Below are positions 45,381-56,659 of a DNA stretch of 64,000 bases, one piece after another. This stretch comes from Tessaracoccus defluvii (GTDB lineage: Bacteria > Actinomycetota > Actinomycetes > Propionibacteriales > Propionibacteriaceae). The stretch covers positions 2,108,001 through 2,172,000 of the forward strand of contig NZ_CP060789.1 in assembly GCF_014489575.1 (NCBI RefSeq), given 5' to 3'. How positions within the stretch are numbered: position 1 is the stretch's first letter; the number at the start of each line of letters is the position of its first letter. The translations under genes and the position numbers were made by a program. Under the pieces are notes generated by a model, which ran no database searches, was not told the DNA's origin, and saw only the letters and a list, made by a program, of their open reading frames with translations.

Positions 45381-48300
45381 GACTTGACCCCGCGTTGGCG
45401 GGGAGCACGATGAGACGGGCATCGTCGTCCCGGAAGGTGAGCGGATCATCCCCGCGTTGGCGGGGAGCACTCCTCGGGATAGATAGCGTGATCCGTGCCA
45501 GACGGGATCATCCCCGCGTTGGCGGGGAGCACTGCTGCGCGGTCTGCACGCGGGACGCGGCCGCCGGATCATCCCCGCGTTGGCGGGGAGCACTCGGTCT
45601 GATCACGATGACGTCGGCGGCTGCGCGGATCATCCCCGCGTTGGCGGGGAGCACTGACCATCGAAACCAAGTTCGGCCCCATCGAACGGATCATCCCCGC
45701 GTTGGCGGGAGCACGTCTTCGCAACGCCCATCAATGCCGTCATCCGCGGATCATCCCCGCGTTGGCGGGGAGCACGGTTCATCGACCGCGACTAACTAGG
45801 TTGGTGCGGGATCATCCCCGCGTTGGCGGGGAGCACGGCACGCCATGGATGTGCGGCGCCCAGTTGCCCGGATCATCCCCGCGTTGGCGGGGAGCACGGC
45901 GCCCTCCTGGACGACGACGCAACCCAGCTGGGATCATCCCCGCGTTGGCGGGGAGCACCTCGGCAGAGCCCGCGGTGACGAACCCACTCCCGGATCATCC
46001 CCGCGTTGGCGGGGAGCACTGCCACCGCCTCGATGGAGTCCTGGACGACGAGGGATCATCCCGCGTTGGCGGGGAGCACGTGCCCAGATTCGCGGCGGCG
46101 TGGATGTGCTGGGGATCATCCCCGCGTTGGCGGGGAGCACTTGCGGGCGATCCGCTGCTCCCGCTCGGCGACCGGATCATCCCCGCGTTGGCGGGGAGCA
46201 CAGCCCGCGCGACCAGGAGAAGGCGCGCCGGCCCGGATCATCCCCGCGTTGGCGGGGAGCACGGCAATTCACTTTCTTGGGCCTCCAGCATTTCCGGATC
46301 ATCCCCGCGTTGGCGGGGAGCACCTCGCAGCCTGGGCCCGCTACAACGAGAGCCAGGGATCATCCCCACGTTGGCGGGGAGCACACGGTCACCGTCAGGA
46401 CGGTGCCGATCGCGCTGGGATCATCCCCGCGTTGGCGGGGAGCACCCCGGCCGTCATCAACCGCATCACGTCTCCCGAGGATCATCCCCGCGTTGGCGGG
46501 GAGCACGTGGCGAACTCGTCGGGCGATCTGAACTCGCTGGGATCATCCCCGCGTTGGCGGGGAGCACTGTCGAGGTTGGCGTCGGGCCCGCGCTGCGTCG
46601 GGATCATCCCCGCGTTGGCGGGGAGCACCCCGTCGCGGTGTCGCGGATCCAGTCCCACGCCGGATCATCCCCGCGTTGGCGGGGAGCACTTACAGATAGA
46701 GAGGAAGTTCCCATGATGAACAGGATCATCCCCGCGTTGGCGGGGAGCACGATGAGACTCTGCGACGTAGGCGCAACGGTGGCGGATCATCCCCGCGTTG
46801 GCGGGGAGCACGCGGTCGGCAGCGTGTCGGTCCAGATCCAGGTGGGATCATCCCCGCGTTGGCGGGGAGCACCAACGAGGAGATCACGCGATGAGCACCG
46901 ACATCGGATCATCCCCGCGTTGGCGGGGAGCACAGATCCAGGGTCCGCGCGTTGTCCTTGCCGCCCGGATCATCCCGCGTTGGCGGGGAGCACGCGAAGC
47001 CGCTCGGGTTGGTCACCGGGAAGACGGGATCATCCCCGCGTTGGCGGGGAGCACCCCGCATCCTCGACCACCTCGACGCTCAACGGAGGATCATCCCCGC
47101 GTTGGCGGGGAGCACTTTACGGAGCTGACGGCGCGCGAGGCGCTGGAAGCTGACGGCGCGCGAGGCGCTGGAAGGATCATCCCCGCGTTGGCGGGCAGCA
47201 CCCGCGCTCGCAGCCGGAGGTGTCGGGAAACTGGGGATCATCCCCGCGTTGGCGGGGAGCACGCGTTAAGCGTAGGCCGGTCAATGAACCCAGCGGGATC
47301 ATCCCCGCGTTGGCGGGGAGCACCGAGTCCACGACGTCTTCACGCGCCGGACGTACGGATCATCCCCGCGTTGGCGGGGAGCACGGTCGTGAACATTCCG
47401 ACGGGCAGGGCCACCGTCGGATCATCCCCGCGTTGGCGGGGAGCACCCGCTGGGCACGCAGGCTACCGGCGATGTGGCGGGATCATCCCCGCGTTGGCGG
47501 GGAGCACCTGCGCCTGTCGCGGGATGCCAACGGGCAGTACGGATCATCCCCGCGTTGGCGGGGAGCACACGAGGACTACCAGCTGGGCATCCTTCGCGAG
47601 GGGATCATCCCCGCGTTGGCGGGGAGCACGGATGTTGTGCCCGCGTTCGAGATTGCGGTGAAGGATCATCCCCGCGTTGGCGGGGAGCACGACTGGCGCG
47701 TGACGGTCAGGTCCCAGGGGGTGGGATCATCCCCGCGTTGGCGGGGAGCACACCGCGACGACCTCGACGCTGTAGCTGGCGCCGGGATCATCCCCGCGTT
47801 GGCGGGGAGCACCTCGACCTGCGCCTACCCGAGTGGGTCCAGGACGGATCATCCCGCGTTGGCGGGAGCACCGCGTGCAAAGTTCTGGCCCACCGCTTGG
47901 CCGCGGATCATCCCGCGTTGGCGGGGAGCACAAAGCAGACTGCCGCGCATCGCTGACGCGATGCGGATCATCCCGCGTTGGCGGGGAGCACCCGATGAGG
48001 GGCGATCCGGTGGCGACGGAGGCCGGATCATCCCCGCGTTGGCGGGGAGCACATCAGGTTGAGCCAGAGCCCGATTTTGCGGGGCGGATCATCCCGCGTT
48101 GGCGGGGAGCACACTACGCCACCGGCGGCATCCGGGAGCGGCATGGGATCATCCCGCGTTGGCGGGGAGCACGTAAGGACGCGGTCACGGCTGCGCAGCG
48201 TGAGCGGATCATCCCCGCGTTGGCGGGGAGCACGTGGGCAGGGGAGGAAAAATCATCATCTACTCCGGATCATCCCCGCGTTGGCGGGGAGCACGGACGA

Positions 48301-51300
48301 GTTGGACGTGACGCCGGTGACGACGAAGGATCATCCCCGCGTTGGCGGGGAGCACGCGGGCCGTGGCTTCTCGGGCGATCTGATTCTTGGATCATCCCCG
48401 CGTTGGCGGGGAGCACGGCGTAACCGTGTCACGCTCCCAATCCATGCAGGGATCATCCCCGCGTTGGCGGGGAGCACACCTGGCTACTACCATTTTCGGG
48501 CTGGGTGTTAGGATCATCCCCGCGTTGGCGGGGAGCACCCATCGGACGTTACCGACCACATAGAGGGAGGGGGATCATCCCCGCGTTGGCGGGGAGCACG
48601 GCCCGGTGTACTCGCCGTCGTAGATGCCGTGCGGATCATCCCGCGTTGGCGGGGAGCACGTCACCTCCTGCGGCCCGGAGATCAGTTTGCCGGGATCATC
48701 CCCGCGTTGGCGGGGAGCACGTCACCTCCTGCGGCCCGGAGATCAGTTTGCCGGGATCATCCCGCGTTGGCGGGGAGCACGGACGTATGCGGCAACTGTT
48801 GGCGGGATTGTGAGGATCATCCCCGCGTTGGCGGGGAGCACCAGCAATCCGCGACACGTCCGCATCAGACAGGGGGATCATCCCCGCGTTGGCGGGGAGC
48901 ACCCGCCAGGCACGATGGCGGCGCCGCTCGGGCCCGGATCATCCCCGCGTTGGCGGGGAGCACTCACCGACCGCCGACGTCATGATCGCCACAACAGGAT
49001 CATCCCCGCGTTGGCGGGGAGCACGCACCGACTCAGCATCACTTCCCGGCCGACACCGGATCATCCCGCGTTGGCGGGGAGCACGCGTCAGATGGTCGTC
49101 TCGGCCGGCCTGGCCGACGGATCATCCCCGCGTTGGCGGGGAGCACACCGACGCCGGCCTCGTCGGCAAGATCCGCGTCGGATCATCCCCGCGTTGGCGG
49201 GAGCACCCCCAGGACTAGCAACGACAGCAGGAATCGCACGGATCATCCCCGCGTTGGCGGGGAGCACCCAGCGAGTGCGTGGCCACGAATGCAGGTGGCC
49301 GGATCATCCCCGCGTTGGCGGGGAGCACAGCGAGAAGGCGCAGCAGCTGGCCGACGATTACGGATCATCCCCGCGTTGGCGGGGAGCACCCCCAGGACTA
49401 GCAACGACAGCAGGAATCGCACGGATCATCCCCGCGTTGGCGGGGAGCACCCAGCGAGTGCGTGGCCACGAATGCAGGTGGCCGGATCATCCCCGCGTTG
49501 GCGGGGAGCACAGCGAGAAGGCGCAGCAGCTGGCCGACGATTACGGATCATCCCCGCGTTGGCGGGGAGCACCGTATCGGGCTGATGGGTCTCGGGCGAA
49601 TGATGGGATCATCCCCGCGTTGGCGGGGAGCACCGTTTGCGCCACTCCCAGGCACCCTGCGGCCCGGGATCATCCCCGCGTTGGCGGGGAGCACAGCCAG
49701 TACACAGCGTCCGCACCGTCGCCGTCCGGATCATCCCCGCGTTGGCGGGGAGCACAGGTTAGGTTGTCGAAGGATTGGCTGCTGGGGGGGATCATCCCCG
49801 CGTTGGCGGGGAGCACGGGGTGGGGGTCTCGGTGCGGGTCGCGGCCTCTGGATCATCCCCGCGTTGGCGGGGAGCACCCTGTCTCGGGGCCCCGGGCCAC
49901 GATGACAGACGGATCATCCCCGCGTTGGCGGGGAGCACGTGACGCTGCCGCTGTCGTCGAGCAGCGTGCCGGGATCATCCCCGCGTTGGCGGGGAGCACC
50001 CATCGAGGCGCTGCTGCGTGAGGCACCCGAGGGGATCATCCCCGCGTTGGCGGGGAGCACCCGTCCTCCAGGCGCGCCAACACCGCCAGAGCGGGATCAT
50101 CCCCGCGTTGGCGGGGAGCACCGAGGTTTGACGTGCTGCACGGTGCACGCCTGCGGATCATCCCCGCGTTGGCGGGGAGCACGCCACCGACTCCAACCGG
50201 TGGACCTCCGCCGACGGATCATCCCCGCGTTGGCGGGGAGCACTCTGTGACCCGCATGACCCGATGGCCTCCGAGCGGATCATCCCCGCGTTGGCGGGGA
50301 GCACGTCTCCGTGACCTCCTGCCAGCCGTCGGGCCCGGGATCATCCCCGCGTTGGCGGGGAGCACCAGCCGGCGAACGGGTTCACGATCTTGACGTACGG
50401 ATCATCCCCGCGTTGGCGGGGAGCACATGGCGAAAAGCGCGTCGCCGAGATCCTCGGCCGGATCATCCCCGCGTTGGCGGGGAGCACACGGCCCGTGTGA
50501 AGGTGATGCACGCCAACGGCGGATCATCCCCGCGTTGGCGGGGAGCACACGGCCCGTGTGAAGGTGATGCACGCCAACGGCGGATCATCCCCGCGTTGGC
50601 GGGGAGCACTCCCGGTGGATAGGGAGTGGATTGCTGAACACAGGATCATCCCCGCGTTGGCGGGGAGCACAGCCGATCGGCGGCTGCGGGGTTCGATGCG
50701 GTGGGATCATCCCCGCGTTGGCGGGGAGCACTATCCGATGAGTATGCAGGCACCTATCCTCGCCGGATCATCCCCGCGTTGGCGGGAAGCACTGCCCCGC
50801 CGTCCTCCCCGTCCAACTACGCATAGGATCATCCCCGCGTTGGCGGGGAGCACTCGTCATCGTCATCGAGGTGGGCGAGCGGGTCCGGATCATCCCCGCG
50901 TTGGCGGGGAGCACATCGCGCCCCGCCTCGAGGACATGGCCGGCGGGGGATCATCCCCGCGTTGGCGGGGAGCACTTTAACGGGATTTCCGAAGGGGAGC
51001 AGGACCGGGGATCATCCCCGCGTTGGCGGGGAGCACCCATGGCCGTGCCGTCCCAGTAGCGCACGGCCGGGATCATCCCCGCGTTGGCGGGGAGCACGAC
51101 GTGGCCTCGAAACTGGGGTTCGGCGCGGCGGGATCATCCCCGCGTTGGCGGGGAGCACGTTGCCGCATCACCAAGACCGAAAGCCGTGCCCGGATCATCC
51201 CCGCGTTGGCGGGGAGCACGTGGAGGGTCCGTTTCCGGAACTCTGCCGGGGGGGATCATCCCCGCGTTGGCGGGGAGCACTCGCGAGCGAACTCGTCGGC

Positions 51301-54300
51301 CTCCGCCGAAAGCGGATCATCCCCGCGTTGGCGGGGAGCACTTCAACTATGGCCCGCCTCCGGTCGAGTTCAGCGGATCATCCCCGCGTTGGCGGGGAGC
51401 ACCTGCGCCTGTCTCGGGATGCCAACGGGCAGTACGGATCATCCCCGCGTTGGCGGGGAGCACTCGTCGAACTCGCAGACCCGCGGGTCGTCGAACGGAT
51501 CATCCCCGCGTTGGCGGGGAGCACTCCGAGATCGCGCAGGTGCTCGGCTGGTCCCGGGGATCATCCCCGCGTTGGCGGGGAGCACCAGGCTGATCTGCTC
51601 GGTGTTGCAGGCGGCGCAGGATCATCCCCGCGTTGGCGGGGAGCACTGCGCCTGCGTGAGGCCAGCAGCGGCAGCAGCCGGATCATCCCCGCGTTGGCGG
51701 GGAGCACATCCTCGGAGGCATCGGTCGAGCCGGCGTTCGCGGATCATCCCCGCGTTGGCGGGGAGCACGGACCATGACGGACCATGTGCCGGTGCCGCCG
51801 GGGATCATCCCCGCGTTGGCGGGGAGCACACCGGCCCGCTGCCCAAGACGGCACTCGAACGCGGATCATCCCCGCGTTGGCGGGGAGCACCCGCCAGGCA
51901 CGATGACCGCGCCAGACGGCCCCGGATCATCCCCGCGTTGGCGGGGAGCACAGCCCGTCGCACCCGTCGCACCAGACCCACCGGGGATCATCCCCGCGTT
52001 GGCGGGGAGCACGCGCACCGCTCGACCAGGTCGGCGGGGATGAGGGGATCATCCCCGCGTTGGCGGGGAGCACGGCAATCGCCGGGGGCTGCTGTCGTTC
52101 TAGGCCGGATCATCCCCGCGTTGGCGGGGAGCACACCTGCGTTGCGGTAGCCGACTGGCCAGCCTGCGGATCATCCCCGCGTTGGCGGGGAGCACGCGAT
52201 GTTGAACACGGCAGTGTTGAGGGTGTCGGGATCATCCCCGCGTTGGCGGGGAGCACGGCTTGGCATAGGTCGTAGCTCACGCGGTCTCCGGATCATCCCC
52301 GCGTTGGCGGGGAGCACGTCACGAAGACGGTCAGCGGCACCCCGGAGCAGGGATCATCCCCGCGTTGGCGGGGAGCACCCGTCCAGCTCCTGGGACCTCC
52401 CGAGGAACACAGGATCATCCCCGCGTTGGCGGGGAGCACCCGTACCCCCGAAAGGACATTCCGATGGGACTAGGATCATCCCCGCGTTGGCGGGGAGCAC
52501 TCTCGTGGGGTGTAGCCGTCGGCTCCGGCCTCGGGATCATCCCCGCGTTGGCGGGGAGCACGCGAAGCTTCGGTCGGTCGGTGTCGAGTTTGACGGATCA
52601 TCCCCGCGTTGGCGGGGAGCACGGAAGGCTGTCACGATCGTGGGCACTGGCTTCCGGATCATCCCCGCGTTGGCGGGAGCACATTTCCGAGGGACCCGGC
52701 AATACCGGTCCACAGGGATCATCCCCGCGTTGGCGGGGAGCACTCGCGGACCAGGCCGACGAGGCGACGCTCTTGAGGATCATCCCCGCGTTGGCGGGGA
52801 GCACCGGGCGCGCTTGGTGCCGCCTGCGGTGGCGGACGGATCATCCCCGCGTTGGCGGGGAGCACGCGACGAGGGTGACCTTGCCCTTGAAGCCGCCCGG
52901 ATCATCCCCGCGTTGGCGGGGAGCACTCTAGTTCCGTCCGGCATAACCAGAGCGTGCGGGGATCATCCCCGCGTTGGCGGGGAGCACTGACCATCCTTTC
53001 GTTCCGCTCCCGGCCGGCTCGGATCATCCCCGCGTTGGCGGGGAGCACAGGTCGAAGCCGAACTGGCCGCCATGCACGGCGGGATCATCCCCGCGTTGGC
53101 GGGGAGCACGCATCTACGACGGCGAGTACACCGGGCCGTGGAGGATCATCCCCGCGTTGGCGGGGAGCACGTCTCGACAGTGCGGATCACGTCGTCCATC
53201 GCGGGATCATCCCCGCGTTGGCGGGGAGCACCCTGTCTCGGGGCCCCGGGCCACGATGACAGACGGATCATCCCCGCGTTGGCGGGGAGCACTCTTTATG
53301 GTCTGTATCTGGTCTGGTCTGGTCGGGATCATCCCCGCGTTGGCGGGGAGCACGCAGCCAAGCCAGCGGCCAGATATCCGGCCGCCGGATCATCCCCGCG
53401 TTGGCGGGGAGCACACGAGGTGGCCGGCTGTGAGTGTGAAGTGACCGGGATCATCCCCGCGTTGGCGGGGAGCACCAATGGCTGGCAGTTGTTTTGTGCA
53501 GCGAACCAGGATCATCCCCGCGTTGGCGGGGAGCACTGTGCCCGGAACGCGGCCTACCCGCTGGGCACCGGATCATCCCCGCGTTGGCGGGGAGCACCTC
53601 GACCTCAGCGCCGCCGATTGGGAGCCCAGCGGATCATCCCCGCGTTGGCGGGGAGCACGCGCCGGTCGCCGGAGTTGATCGTCTCGGTGACGGATCATCC
53701 CCGCGTTGGCGGGGAGCACTACGGCAGCGTCCGGCCCGTGGTGCGGGCCTGGGGATCATCCCCGCGTTGGCGGGGAGCACTGACGGACGGCGCTATCTCC
53801 GTAGGTAAGTCCAGGATCATCCCCGCGTTGGCGGGGAGCACACCCCCGCCGCAAACGTCGGCTTGCCCACGACCGGATCATCCCCGCGTTGGCGGGAGCA
53901 CGACGCGAGATCCGCGCCGGTCTGGATCAGCTCGGGATCATCCCCGCGTTGGCGGGGAGCACTCTACCTGACCCTGGCGGCCGAGTAGTCGGCTGGGATC
54001 ATCCCCGCGTTGGCGGGGAGCACACCCGAGGAACCTCACCCTGCCCGGTGTGTGGGGGATCATCCCCGCGTTGGCGGGGAGCACTGTCGCCACGGTGCTG
54101 CCCTCCCCCGCGCTTACGGATCATCCCCGCGTTGGCGGGGAGCACACAACATTCTTCATGATGAAGTCGGCCAACGTCGGATCATCCCCGCGTTGGCGGG
54201 GAGCACTACGAACTCACCAGGCCGAGCGACAAGCAAGTCGGATCATCCCCGCGTTGGCGGGGAGCACGGTGGCTATATCCGGGACTTCGTCATCCCGTAC

Positions 54301-54695
54301 CGGATCATCCCCGCGTTGGCGGGGAGCACGTATGGATTGACGTACTCCCCAGTATGGGGAAGGGATCATCCCCGCGTTGGCGGGGAGCACGTGGGGCGCT
54401 GCCGCAGTCGCAGCTGGATGCCCGGATCATCCCCGCGTTGGCGGGGAGCACACCATCATGCAGGCCAGCGCCGATACCGCGGACGGATCATCCCCGCGTT
54501 GGCGGGGAGCACGGGGCCTGCCTGCTCGAGCAGTGCGATCAGGGCGGATCATCCCCGCGTTGGCGGGGAGCACCGCTCCACGCAGCCCTCCGGTGACGGT
54601 GGGGCAGGATCATCCCCGCGTTGGCGGGGAGCACCCGATGAGGCCACGGTAGAGGCTGACCTGTCGGGGATCATCCCCGCGTTGGCGGGGAGCAC
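45381..54695 (-). CRISPR. Type I-E CRISPR array, about 153 repeats
   Basis: On the minus strand the 28-base repeat starts GTGCTCCCCGCCAACG and ends CGGGGATGATCC, alternating with 33-base spacers (period 61; the first spacer base is probably PAM-derived, usually G or C). Coordinate arithmetic gives about 153 repeats and 152 spacers. The repeat at 45381-45408 has seven altered bases at its outer end (GACTTGA instead of GGATCAT on the plus strand). This marks the old trailer end, so the leader is at the right next to cas2. About 15 repeats lack one or two bases in their C or G runs, and a few carry substitutions (for example near 46370, 47195 and 50786). Several spacers are duplicated. Confidence 0.99.
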
Positions 54696-54735
54696 ACTTG
54701 CTGACAAGGACCTTAGTCCACCATCCGCATCATTC
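54696..54735 (-). promoter_or_regulatory. Very short CRISPR leader with array promoter
   Basis: Only 40 bases separate the cas2 stop from the first repeat. On the minus strand TAAGGT (54715-54710) is a probable -10, placing the start near 54703, about eight bases before the first repeat. The small dyad GGAC/GTCC overlaps it. Further leader signals must lie inside the cas2 coding region. Confidence 0.5.
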
Positions 54736-55095
54736 TCAGTCGGTTTGCGTCCTGCTTCGCAGGTAGCGGTACCTCGCCGCCTTCGGGATCACGGTTCGAA
54801 CCGTAGGCCCCGTGATGTCGTTTGCCGGCGGCCTCCGCAACAGCACCATCCCGTCCAGGTCGACCGGCTCCCATCGATGGCCGACATTGCGCACCTCGAA
54901 GCCCTGCTCATTTCTTGCCGAGAGCACCATGAGCGCCGTTCCGGTCTCGATCCCGTCACAGGTGATCTTCCATAGTTCGTCCCGCACCCGGGGGTTCACC
55001 CGACCGACGAACACCCCCGGCGCCACCTCCATGAGCCACTTGGTCAGGTGTCCCCGGATTCCCTCAGGAACCTTGCTGAGTACGATCGTGATCAC
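54736..55095 (-). CDS. cas2: CRISPR-associated endonuclease-like protein Cas2 (type I-E)
   Basis: This 119-residue partner of Cas1 forms the central dimer of the spacer-integration complex. It opens MITIVLSKVPEGIRGHLTKWLMEV, as Cas2e does. GVFVGRVNPRVRDELWKI, typical of the I-E subgroup, follows. It is about 20 residues longer than E. coli Cas2, with a basic tail (AARYRYLRSRTQTD). The GTG start overlaps the cas1 stop by four bases. It is the last gene of the operon, 40 bases from the array. Confidence 0.95.
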   Translation of the reverse strand: MITIVLSKVPEGIRGHLTKWLMEVAPGVFVGRVNPRVRDELWKITCDGIETGTALMVLSARNEQGFEVRNVGHRWEPVDLDGMVLLRRPPANDITGPTVRTVIPKAARYRYLRSRTQTD

Positions 55096-56027
55096 CAGTC
55101 CACCTCATCCCCGTACGAGACACCGGCCGCCACCGCCCCAGCCCGGTCATCCCACAGCTGGATCACATCGATATCCAACTCAGTCTCGTCACCCGGCAGG
55201 AGCAGATCCCTCAGATCCCGGACGCAGCGCTTGAGGATGTCCCCCTCTCGCAACGCGTCGCGCACCGCCCTACGCACCTCCCCCGTAATGTCCGGAGGAT
55301 CGTCAGCGACGGTGTCGAAGGCGATCGGGATCGTGCACTGCGCCTTGTAGAGGTCGGCCATGTCATAAACCAACGCACGGGAATGGCCAGTGTGAACGAA
55401 CCCGAGCCCCGGCGAGCATCCGAGGCTGACGATGACCGCGTGAACAACGCCGTAGAGGCAGGAGTGGGCAGCAGACAACGCCTGGTTGATGGCGTCGGAA
55501 TCAGTGAACGCTTCGGGATCGTAATCGCGACGTTTCCAGTCGACCCCCGTCCGCTCGGAATGGAGCCGATAGATCGACCGGACGCGTGCCCCCTCCCGGC
55601 CCCGTAGCTGCTGCATCGTCAGGCCGGAGACGACTTCATCGGGAAACCGCATCTCGTACATGCGCCTCGCGACCGCGAGCCGCTTACGGGTGTTGGAGAC
55701 CGCATCGGCCTGCGCCTCGAGAAGGCGCGTGCTGCGCGCCAAAGACGAGCCATGCGCGTAGTAGCGGACCCCCTGCTCCCCCACCCACACCACAGTCACC
55801 CCGCACTGCGCCAGCAACATCATGGCGTGATGCGTGACCCGCGTTCCGGGGCCCAGCAGCACGGCACTCAGCGTCGCGGCCGGCACATGGACGGTGCCGC
55901 GCTGATCGGTCGCGGTGATGGCGTTACTGTCACGGCTGATCGTGCAGCGCTCCAGGTGGAGGAAGGTGACCCTGTCCTCCACCCGGAGCAGCTGACGTGA
56001 CGACGGAGGCGCCGCCCCCTTCATCAC
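55092..56027 (-). CDS. cas1: CRISPR-associated integrase Cas1 (type I-E)
   Basis: This 311-residue integrase inserts new spacers. The metal-binding residues are visible: E145 in LRGREGARVRSIY, H212 in GFVHTGHS and D222/D225 in LVYDMADLYK. The N-terminal beta domain (about 1-95) and helical catalytic domain have the normal order and length for Cas1e. The GTG at 56027 overlaps the cas6e stop; an ATG one codon later is equally plausible. It overlaps cas2 by four bases. Confidence 0.97.
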   Translation of the reverse strand: MMKGAAPPSSRQLLRVEDRVTFLHLERCTISRDSNAITATDQRGTVHVPAATLSAVLLGPGTRVTHHAMMLLAQCGVTVVWVGEQGVRYYAHGSSLARSTRLLEAQADAVSNTRKRLAVARRMYEMRFPDEVVSGLTMQQLRGREGARVRSIYRLHSERTGVDWKRRDYDPEAFTDSDAINQALSAAHSCLYGVVHAVIVSLGCSPGLGFVHTGHSRALVYDMADLYKAQCTIPIAFDTVADDPPDITGEVRRAVRDALREGDILKRCVRDLRDLLLPGDETELDIDVIQLWDDRAGAVAAGVSYGDEVDW

Positions 56028-56659
56028 AAGGGCGCGAGTGTCATCAGGCCACAGCCGTAGGCCTTGGCCCTGCCGATCCCTGAGGTCAGCGCCCGTCGGA
56101 ATGCCTCCGGATCGGTGACTCTCAGAGCACCGTCGAACGTGGCACGCCCCAGCGTGACGGTGCCCTCCGCGCGCCGGAACTTGCGGACCTCACGGCTGGT
56201 CAGCGTGAACGTGGGCTCCTCAGCGGACCCCAGGTCCACGCCGATCGCTTCCTGGCGTGACGAGAGCCACCCGACCTGCTGCGCCACCGTCACGTGCGCG
56301 ACGATCTGCTGTCGCCCGTTGATGGTTGCCCGATGGACCGGGTTGGCCGTCAAGCGGAACGCCCACGCAGACCCCTCCGACACCGCATCAAGGAGAGGCA
56401 CATACGACATCGACTGGGTCGTCGGCTGGCTCGGCCACCCGGCCTGCTCCTCGACATGGACGAAGTCGGGAGTCTTCTCACTGAGGACGTACAGGGCGGG
56501 TCGCAGCGGATCGTCGGGGTCGATCCGCCAGAGAGGCCTGCCCGGCTCCACATCCGGCGGGAACCCACTCATGATCGCCGCATGCATGGCCTGCGGCGAG
56601 CCGAGCAGCTTCCGCGCACCGTCACGCCGAACGTTGAGATACGTACGGGTCAGGATCAT
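56024..56659 (-). CDS. cas6e: crRNA-processing endoribonuclease Cas6e (Cse3/CasE)
   Basis: This 211-residue subunit of Cascade cuts the repeat hairpin and stays on the crRNA 3' end. The likely catalytic histidine is H26 in SPQAMHAAIMSGFP, matching the position in Thermus Cse3. The C-terminal glycine-rich loop is GIGRAKAYGCGLMTLAPL. The ATG at 56659 overlaps the cas5 stop by four bases and its end overlaps cas1. Confidence 0.95.
   Translation of the reverse strand: MILTRTYLNVRRDGARKLLGSPQAMHAAIMSGFPPDVEPGRPLWRIDPDDPLRPALYVLSEKTPDFVHVEEQAGWPSQPTTQSMSYVPLLDAVSEGSAWAFRLTANPVHRATINGRQQIVAHVTVAQQVGWLSSRQEAIGVDLGSAEEPTFTLTSREVRKFRRAEGTVTLGRATFDGALRVTDPEAFRRALTSGIGRAKAYGCGLMTLAPL

Noticed and set aside
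45400..54700. Many overlapping plus-strand open frames encoding repeated DHPRVGGEH, SSPRWRGA and IIPALAGST peptides
   Set aside because: The CRISPR repeat has no stop in any of these frames, and the period of 61 rotates the frame. They are translation artefacts of the array, not proteins.
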